This document shows positions 55,190 through 61,900 of a DNA stretch of 64,000 nucleotides, one piece after another. How positions within the stretch are numbered: the first letter of the stretch is position 1; every line of letters starts with the position of its first letter. Origin of the DNA: Mangrovimonas sp. YM274 (GTDB taxonomy: Bacteria > Bacteroidota > Bacteroidia > Flavobacteriales > Flavobacteriaceae); assembly GCF_030908385.1 (NCBI RefSeq), contig NZ_CP133091.1, positions 717,501 to 781,500 on the forward strand, written 5' to 3'. The notes beneath the pieces are model-generated. The model was not told the DNA's origin and ran no database searches. It was given only the letters and a program-made list of their open reading frames with translations. Both the position numbers and the translations under genes were made by a program.

Positions 55190-57292
55190 TCACTTCAAAA
55201 TCATTTCCAGGGCTTTGTCTGTTTCAGTCACAGGAAGTTGGCAAGTTTTGTTCACACAAACATAAATCATTGTTTTGTTGTCAAGGTAGCGATCCTTTAA
55301 TAATGGTGATTCTTTTGCTGAGGTACTGCCAGCAATGAGCTTGTTGGGAATATAAAATTCGTTGATTTCCGAAAGTTTGTTAGAGGCATTTTTGCCCACC
55401 ACCACAACTTCATAAAATGGATTGGTGTAATTAAGCATTAAATCTAACCAATTTGAAAACCCAGAACCATAAGCCTTCATTTCTTCTTGAACATTATTCA
55501 GCAGGGTAGTTGCTGTTTTTTGGTAATAGTCGTTATCAAAATAATGAGATAATTTGAAAAGGTTTTTGGCCATTACTGAATTTGATGAAGGAATCACATT
55601 GTCTCTATATTCAATGTTTCTAGTCACCAAACTCGGGTCTTCGTTGGAGGTGAAAAAGAACATGCCGTTTTGGCTATCATAAAAATGATCTAGTGCATAA
55701 TTGGTGAAATCTCTTGAATAATTTAACCATTGTTCATCCAAGGTGTTTTCGTATAAACTGATAAATGCGTCTGTAGTTAGGGCGTAATCTTCTAAAAAGC
55801 CATTAATGGAACTATGGCCATTTTTGTAGTTGTGGAATAAGCCTCCATCTTTTTTTAACTGTTGTTGAAGAATAAAATTAGCATTGTATTTTGCTATATC
55901 AAGATATTTTTCGTCCCGCAAGACTCTGTAGGCATCAACATACGCCTTGAGCATAATGGCGTTCCAAGAAGTGAGTGTTTTGTCATCCAGTCGAGGGTGC
56001 TCTCTCAAAGCTCTGGCTTTTAGCAAAGCTTGATGCCATTTATTTTTTTTCGAGTCAAGTTCATCTTGGTGTAAGTCAAATTTTTTACAGAACTCAACAT
56101 CGTCAAGTGTCCTTATTAGCACATAATTATTGCCTTCCCAATGGCCGTATTGATTAACATTGTAATATTCTGCAAATAATGTGAAGTCGTTGGAAAGTAA
56201 GGTTTTTAATTCTTCTTTGGTCCAAACATAATAAGCGCCTTCTTCCAAATGTCCTTGGGTGTTATTGCTGTCGGCATCCAAGGCAGACATAAAAGCCCCT
56301 TCGGGAGTGGTGAGTTCTGTTTCAATAAAGTGTAACGTTTCGGTTATTACGTTTTTGTAAAGATCCTTTTTGGTGAGAAGATAAGCGTCTGCATACAGAC
56401 TTACTAATTGCCCGTTGTCATAAAGCATTTTTTCGAAGTGAGGCACATGCCATTTATCGTCAACTGAATATCTGGAAAAGCCCCCGCCAATTTGATCAAA
56501 AATACCACCATAGGCCATTTGGGTCAAAGTAAGGTTGACAAAATCTAGTAAAGATTTGTCATTGGTTTGATAGGCATACCGCAATAAAAACTGATAGTTA
56601 TTGGGCATCATGAATTTTGGAGCTCTTTTTAGGCCTCCGTTTACATGGTCAAAAGATTGTGACCACTCAGCAACAATACTATCTATTTGAGTAAGATTAA
56701 AATCAGGTGTTTCCTTGTTGAGGGTAACCAGGTTCATAGATTTGAGTCCTTTTTCCAACTGGTCTGCATAATTATAGAGCTGTTCTGGCTGTTCTTGAAA
56801 CAGTTTGGAAATTTGTGACAGAGCACTCATCCATTGCTCCCTTTTAAAATAGGTGCCGCCCCAAACTGGCCTACCATCGGGGAGTGCAACAATATTCAGG
56901 GGCCAACCTCCGCTTCCAGTCATTAGCTGTACGGCATCCATATAGACTTGGTCTATATCGGGGCGTTCTTCACGGTCTACCTTTATGCTGATGTAGTTAG
57001 CGTTCATAACCTCGGCAACCTTTTCGTCTTCGAAACTTTCATGTTCCATAACATGGCACCAATGACAGGCCGAATAACCAACACTAATGATTATTAGTTT
57101 ATTTTCCTCTTTGGCAAGTTGAAGGGTATTGTCGCTCCAAGGTTTCCAGTCAACAGGATTATGAGCATGTTGAAGTAGGTAGGGACTTGTTTCGTGTATA
57201 AGGTCGTTTGTAAATTGATGTGTCATGGGTTTGGAAGATTGACCGTTGCAACTAAATAATAAGATAATAAGAAAGAAAATCAGGTATCTCAT
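55190..57292 (-). CDS. YyaL/SPATA20-type thioredoxin-domain lipoprotein
   Basis: This 700-residue protein starts with a lipoprotein signal ([15 protein letters not shown], Cys15), then a thioredoxin-like domain with the family motif [17 protein letters not shown] (Cys76 and Cys79) and [15 protein letters not shown]. The rest is an (alpha/alpha)6-type barrel domain with LTGSGGWPL-like and [25 protein letters not shown] motifs. Homologues are often cytoplasmic, so the lipid anchor suggests a periplasmic or outer-membrane form. The enzymatic role of this family is not established; some relatives resemble cellobiose epimerases. Confidence 0.9.
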   Translation of the reverse strand: MRYLIFFLIILLFSCNGQSSKPMTHQFTNDLIHETSPYLLQHAHNPVDWKPWSDNTLQLAKEENKLIIISVGYSACHWCHVMEHESFEDEKVAEVMNANYISIKVDREERPDIDQVYMDAVQLMTGSGGWPLNIVALPDGRPVWGGTYFKREQWMSALSQISKLFQEQPEQLYNYADQLEKGLKSMNLVTLNKETPDFNLTQIDSIVAEWSQSFDHVNGGLKRAPKFMMPNNYQFLLRYAYQTNDKSLLDFVNLTLTQMAYGGIFDQIGGGFSRYSVDDKWHVPHFEKMLYDNGQLVSLYADAYLLTKKDLYKNVITETLHFIETELTTPEGAFMSALDADSNNTQGHLEEGAYYVWTKEELKTLLSNDFTLFAEYYNVNQYGHWEGNNYVLIRTLDDVEFCKKFDLHQDELDSKKNKWHQALLKARALREHPRLDDKTLTSWNAIMLKAYVDAYRVLRDEKYLDIAKYNANFILQQQLKKDGGLFHNYKNGHSSINGFLEDYALTTDAFISLYENTLDEQWLNYSRDFTNYALDHFYDSQNGMFFFTSNEDPSLVTRNIEYRDNVIPSSNSVMAKNLFKLSHYFDNDYYQKTATTLLNNVQEEMKAYGSGFSNWLDLMLNYTNPFYEVVVVGKNASNKLSEINEFYIPNKLIAGSTSAKESPLLKDRYLDNKTMIYVCVNKTCQLPVTETDKALEMILK

Positions 57293-57296
57293 AATT

Positions 57297-57304
57297 CAAA
57301 TGTA
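57297..57304 (-). promoter_or_regulatory. -7 box directly before the YyaL-type gene
   Basis: TACATTTG on the minus strand ends 4 bases before the ATG at 57292. The dodecin terminator lies just upstream. A start site at the usual distance coincides with the ATG itself. Confidence 0.5.
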
Positions 57305-57320
57305 GTGAAAAGCCATAAAA

Positions 57321-57345
57321 AAAGCGCCCGATGATTAGGCGCTTT
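57321..57345 (-). terminator. Intrinsic terminator after dodecin
   Basis: AAAGCGCC (57321-57328) pairs with GGCGCTTT (57338-57345) across a nine-base loop; on the minus strand the stem runs into a T-run. Confidence 0.88.
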
Positions 57346-57363
57346 AAGTCTTTAAGAGCAATG

Positions 57364-57564
57364 CTAATCAACCTCAAACGTAATTTTTACATTCACTCTG
57401 AATTCGGTGATTTCATCTCCTTCTACAACGGCACTGTGCGAATGCACAAATACAGATTTGATATTTTTAATGGTTTTGGAAGCGTGTTTCACTGCTGATT
57501 TTGCTGCGGCTTCCCAACTTTTATCGGAGTTTGCTAAAACTTCTATAACTTTTAAAACGGCCAT
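57364..57564 (-). CDS. Dodecin (flavin-binding protein)
   Basis: Dodecin is a small dodecameric protein that stores and buffers flavins. I choose the ATG at 57564 (MAVLKVIEVLANSDKSWE), giving 66 residues; the longer frame adds 16 residues with no match to the family. Motifs are SDKSWEAAAKSAVKHASKTI and VVEGDEITEFRVNVKITFEV, with the typical length of 66-70. The usual flavin-stacking Trp is present in DKSWE. Confidence 0.94.
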   Translation of the reverse strand: MAVLKVIEVLANSDKSWEAAAKSAVKHASKTIKNIKSVFVHSHSAVVEGDEITEFRVNVKITFEVD

Positions 57565-57687
57565 AATAAGTAACTTTAAATGGTTAATAATAAGTGATGT
57601 ATAAAGGTACAAATTATATAGGCGATTTTTTGGTTTTTACGTGGTGAATATTAGGTTAATTTAGTGATTTTCAATTAATTGAATATG

Positions 57688-58590
57688 CTATCCGTTAATT
57701 GCTTCAACCGTTTGAACTTTGTCTTTTAGCATTTCTCTCAACATATTTTCAATACCATTTTTTAAGGTGAATGTTGAAGATGGACAACCGCTACAAGCAC
57801 CTTGCAAGATAACTTTAACCGTTTTGGTGTCTTCATTATAAGATTCAAATTGAATGTTACCCCCATCACTAGCTACTGCAGGTTTTACGTATTCTTCCAA
57901 TATGTTGATGATTTCCTTGGAAGTGTCATCTAAAGATTCAAAATTGGCATCCAATTGTTCTTGAGTTTTTTCTAAAACCACATTGGCATTTGGAGCAACA
58001 ATCTCTTTTCCATTTTCAATATAGCTTCGAATAAATTCTCTTAGTTCCATCGTGATGTCATTCCACTCGGCAATATCGTATTTACTTATGGAGACATAAT
58101 TTTCGTCTATAAACACATTTTTCACAAATGGGAAATGGAACAGTTCCGTAGCTAAAGGAGAAAGTTTTGCCTCATCAATTGAAGGAAACTCAAAAGTTGC
58201 CGTTACCAATTTTTTATTGGCAACGAACTTCATTACTGAAGGATTCGGAGTGCTTTCTGCGTAAACAGTTACAGGAACTTTCTTGGAAGGGGCAGAGGCT
58301 TCAATGATAATGCCGCCAGAATTAAGGTATTCCTGGATTTGATTCGCAACTTCTTCTTGCACATCGGCCCATTCAACAATATTGTAGCGCTCAACGGCAA
58401 TAAAATTACCAGAGATGTAAACTTTTTTTACAAAAGGAAGGTAAAACAATTGTTGTGCCAAAGGAGATGGTTTGGCTTCATCAATATTATTGAATTCAAA
58501 ACTTTGATGTTGGGTTAAAAACGTATCGGCTTCAAATTTTATGATGCTAGGGTTATTGGTGGCTTGTATTTTGATTGTTATATTTTCCAT
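57688..58590 (-). CDS. NifU-like Fe-S scaffold with duplicated N-terminal domain
   Basis: The ATG at 58590 (MENITIKIQATNNPSIIK) gives 300 residues. Two tandem Nfu_N domains (about 5-95 and 105-200) share the pattern PNPSVMKF, IDEAKLSPLA, LFHFPFVKNVFI and YDIAEWNDI. A C-terminal NifU domain has the Fe-S ligands CSGCPSS with Cys266 and Cys269. The protein should carry and deliver Fe-S clusters. The duplicated N-terminal half is common in Bacteroidetes. The isolated location gives no client. Confidence 0.93.
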   Translation of the reverse strand: MENITIKIQATNNPSIIKFEADTFLTQHQSFEFNNIDEAKPSPLAQQLFYLPFVKKVYISGNFIAVERYNIVEWADVQEEVANQIQEYLNSGGIIIEASAPSKKVPVTVYAESTPNPSVMKFVANKKLVTATFEFPSIDEAKLSPLATELFHFPFVKNVFIDENYVSISKYDIAEWNDITMELREFIRSYIENGKEIVAPNANVVLEKTQEQLDANFESLDDTSKEIINILEEYVKPAVASDGGNIQFESYNEDTKTVKVILQGACSGCPSSTFTLKNGIENMLREMLKDKVQTVEAING

Positions 58591-58605
58591 GGAAATTATT
58601 TTTTG

Positions 58606-58613
58606 CAAAAATA
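58606..58613 (-). promoter_or_regulatory. Candidate -7 box for the NifU-like gene
   Basis: TATTTTTG on the minus strand, 15 bases before the ATG at 58590. A TTTG at 58631-58628 lies only 14 bases further upstream, closer than usual. Confidence 0.5.
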
Positions 58614-58965
58614 CTAAAAGCATTTGGCAAAGAAATATTAAATAAACCTAAAATTTTGAATGGAAAATCAATGAAATGACTAATTACTGCAGGATTATTT
58701 GGATAGGTTAATAAACATTTAACTTTATTTTAAAATATTAGGTCATATTTGACAAATTTTCTTATTTTTCGCCCCACTTTTAAAGCCCTTTGTTTTACTT
58801 CGAAACACATAAAATCCATTTTATTTTGTTTTGGTAGAGGCTTTTAGAGGTTATGTAGGCTATTAGATCATAATTTTTAAGGAAAGTTTCCCGTTAGGTA
58901 AGTTAGGAATTTACCCTAGATGACTGTTATATGTATAAATCTGATAGTTAAAATTTTGTAGCATT
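58614..58965. other. AT-rich interval between divergent genes
   Basis: I see no gene here. It should hold the promoter of the adhesin; the nearest matches to TAnnTTTG (CATATTTG near 58745 and TATTTTTC near 58766) each have one mismatch, and no clean -33/-7 pair is present. No RNA gene or repeat was recognised. Confidence 0.4.
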
Positions 58966-61900
58966 ATGAAGAAAATTTACGCATTACTTACATTTTTAAT
59001 ATCTCTTAATGTTTTTGCCCAAGATATTCTCATGGAAAATGGGACATTCAATCGGTGTGAACCTGATATGTTTTATGACTCTGGAGGGGCTGGTGGAAAT
59101 TATGCCAGTGGCGAGAGTTATGTAACTACAATTTGCGCTGTGGATAGTGAGGATTTCGCAATTGTAAATTTTATTTCTTTTGCTACCCAGTTAAATGCAG
59201 ATACTTTAACAATCTATGATGGGCCGGATACAGCTTCGCCTATTATTGGTGTGTTTTCTGGAGCTAATAATCCAGGACAAGTCGAAGCTGGCCCAGACAA
59301 TGCCAGTGGTTGTTTGACTTTTGAATTTGTGTCCAATGATTCTGGAGTAACAACGGGTTGGGAAGCTGAAATTTTATGTGCTTCTCCATGTCAAACAATT
59401 ACACCATCTATTGCAGCGGTTCCTGCTGTGGATACTTCAAACACCATTAATGTATTGCCAAATGAGACCATTGAATTTTCAGGTAGTGCATTGTTTTCCG
59501 AAGATGGTACAGGTGCTACATATACTTGGGTTTTTGGAAATGGAGATACGGCAACAGGAGAAAATGTGAGCTATGCATACCCTAATTTTGGAACCTTTAC
59601 GGTGACCTTGGTGGTAGAGGATACGAATCCACAGGGATGTAACGCTATAGTCCAAGTTACAGTTTTCGTTCTAGGACCAAATTTGGTGATCGATGAAGAT
59701 ACCTATACCATAGAAGAATTAGTTACCGATGTCCTTATAGATAGTCCGTGTGCAGATGTATCTAATATTAGCTATTCAACCGGGACTAACTTTGGGGATG
59801 CTAATGGTATAGCCTATTTCTATGGTGACGGACAGGCTTTCCCGTTTGAGGATGGAATCCTTATGATGTCAGGAGATGTTACAAATGCTGGTGGTCCTAA
59901 TAATAATGCTTTAAGTGGAGGTAACTGGCCAGGGGATGCTGATTTGGATGAGATCGTAATAAATGGTACTGAAACAGTAAACTCAAATGATGCTAGTGTA
60001 ATAGAATTCGACTTTGTTCCTATCGCTGATAGTATCAGCTTTAACTTTTTGATGGCTTCAGAGGAATATAATGGAAGTACAGGAGGGACCTACGAGTGTA
60101 CGTTCTCTGATGCTTTTGCCTTTTTGTTAACTGATGAAGCGGGAAACACTACGAACCTCGCGGTGCTTCCTGGGACTACTACGCCAATTTTGGTGACCAA
60201 TATTCATCCGGATAACCCTGGTTGTGATGCCATAAATGAACAATATTTTGGAGGTTATACAGGTAATGGGCAGCCGCCAATGTCGTTTGATGGAAGAACT
60301 ACTGTGTTTACAGCGTCATCTGCTGTAAATCCAGGTGAAAATTATCATATTAAATTAGTAATTGCAGATCATAATGATCACGCTTTAAACTCGGGTGTAT
60401 TTTTACAAGCGGGTAGTTTTAGTTTAGGAGGGTCTTTAGGAGACGATATAACTATCGCTGCAGAAAACACAACCTGTGGAGGAGGAATAATCACTTTAGA
60501 TACCAATGCACCGACTGCTACTCATACTTGGTATCAAGATGGAGTTGTAATCGAAGGAGAGACTTCTTCAGTTTTAGATGTTACAGAGAATGGTGAGTAT
60601 ACCGTGGATGTTGTATTTTCTGAGGATTGTCAAGCTACAGATTCAATTATTATTGAGTTTTATCCATTCCCAGAAATTCAAGAGATACAGGATTTAAGTG
60701 ATTGTACGCCTGCAACAACTGCCGATTTCGATTTAACAGTAAATACACCATTGATTCTGGGAACTCAAAATCCAGATGATTTTTCGGTAACATATTATGA
60801 AACAGAAGTAGATGCAGAAGCCCAGACTAACCCAATTGCGGACCCAGTAACTTATACCGCAACAAATGGACAGATTTTATATGTAAGAATTCAAGATGTA
60901 TATTCTGAAAGCTGTTATACTGTAGGTCAATTTTCAATAGCTATAGGAAACCCAAGCATTAATTCTGTTCTTGATTTGGAATTATGTGATGATGACAGTA
61001 ATGATGGTTTCGAAGCATTTGATCTGACCACTCAAGATGCGGGAATATTAGGCGCTCAGTCAAATACCGAATTTGCTATTACCTATTATACCAACTATGC
61101 GGATGCAGAAGCAGGAATTGGAGCCTTGACAAGTCCGTATACCAATACGGTTAATCCACAGCCTATTTACGTTAGAATAGAAAATGTAGATGATGAAACC
61201 TGTTATGAAGTACTGCCTGATCCTGTCTTCAATTTGGTAGTAAATTATAGGGCACAAGCCTTGGAAGTATCTGGTTTATCACTATGTGATGACATTTCGG
61301 ATGATGGCACAGAAATATTCGACCTAACTGTTCAGGACAGTTTTATCCTGGGGGCTCAGGACCCATCGGTATACAATGTAGGCTATTATACCAGCCTTTC
61401 GGATGCCGAATTGGCACAGGGAGCAATCACCACGCCATCGGCCTATGGAAACACGACAAACCCACAGACCATTTATGTAAGGGTAGAGGACCCGGCCTAT
61501 CCGGACTGTTACGGGACCACAAGTTTCCAGCTTGAGGTGAACCCACTGCCAAGTTATGTGGCGCCAACCCCATTGGAGGTATGTGACGACAACGTTCCTG
61601 ACGGAATGACTGACATTGACCTTACGATAAAGAATACGGAGATCAACGGAAACAACCCTGCCTATGCGGTGAGCTACCATGGCTCCCTGGCCGATGCCGA
61701 GTCTGGAGCCAATGCCCTTGCAATCCCTTATTTCGGGACCACGGGAGAGACGGTTTTCGTACGCATAGAAGATATCCAAACGGGCTGTTACAGCACGACG
61801 ACCTTGGACCTTGTAGTGGAACAGGCCCCAGAGGCGAACATTCCAGATCCATTGGAGTACTGTGATGCGGACAGCGACGGTTTTGGCGTGTTCGACCTGT

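Noticed and set aside
57670-57683. Palindrome TTCAATTAATTGAA downstream of the NifU-like gene
   Set aside because: A 14-base AT-rich palindrome is expected by chance at this scale and has no flanking T-run or promoter, so no function is claimed.
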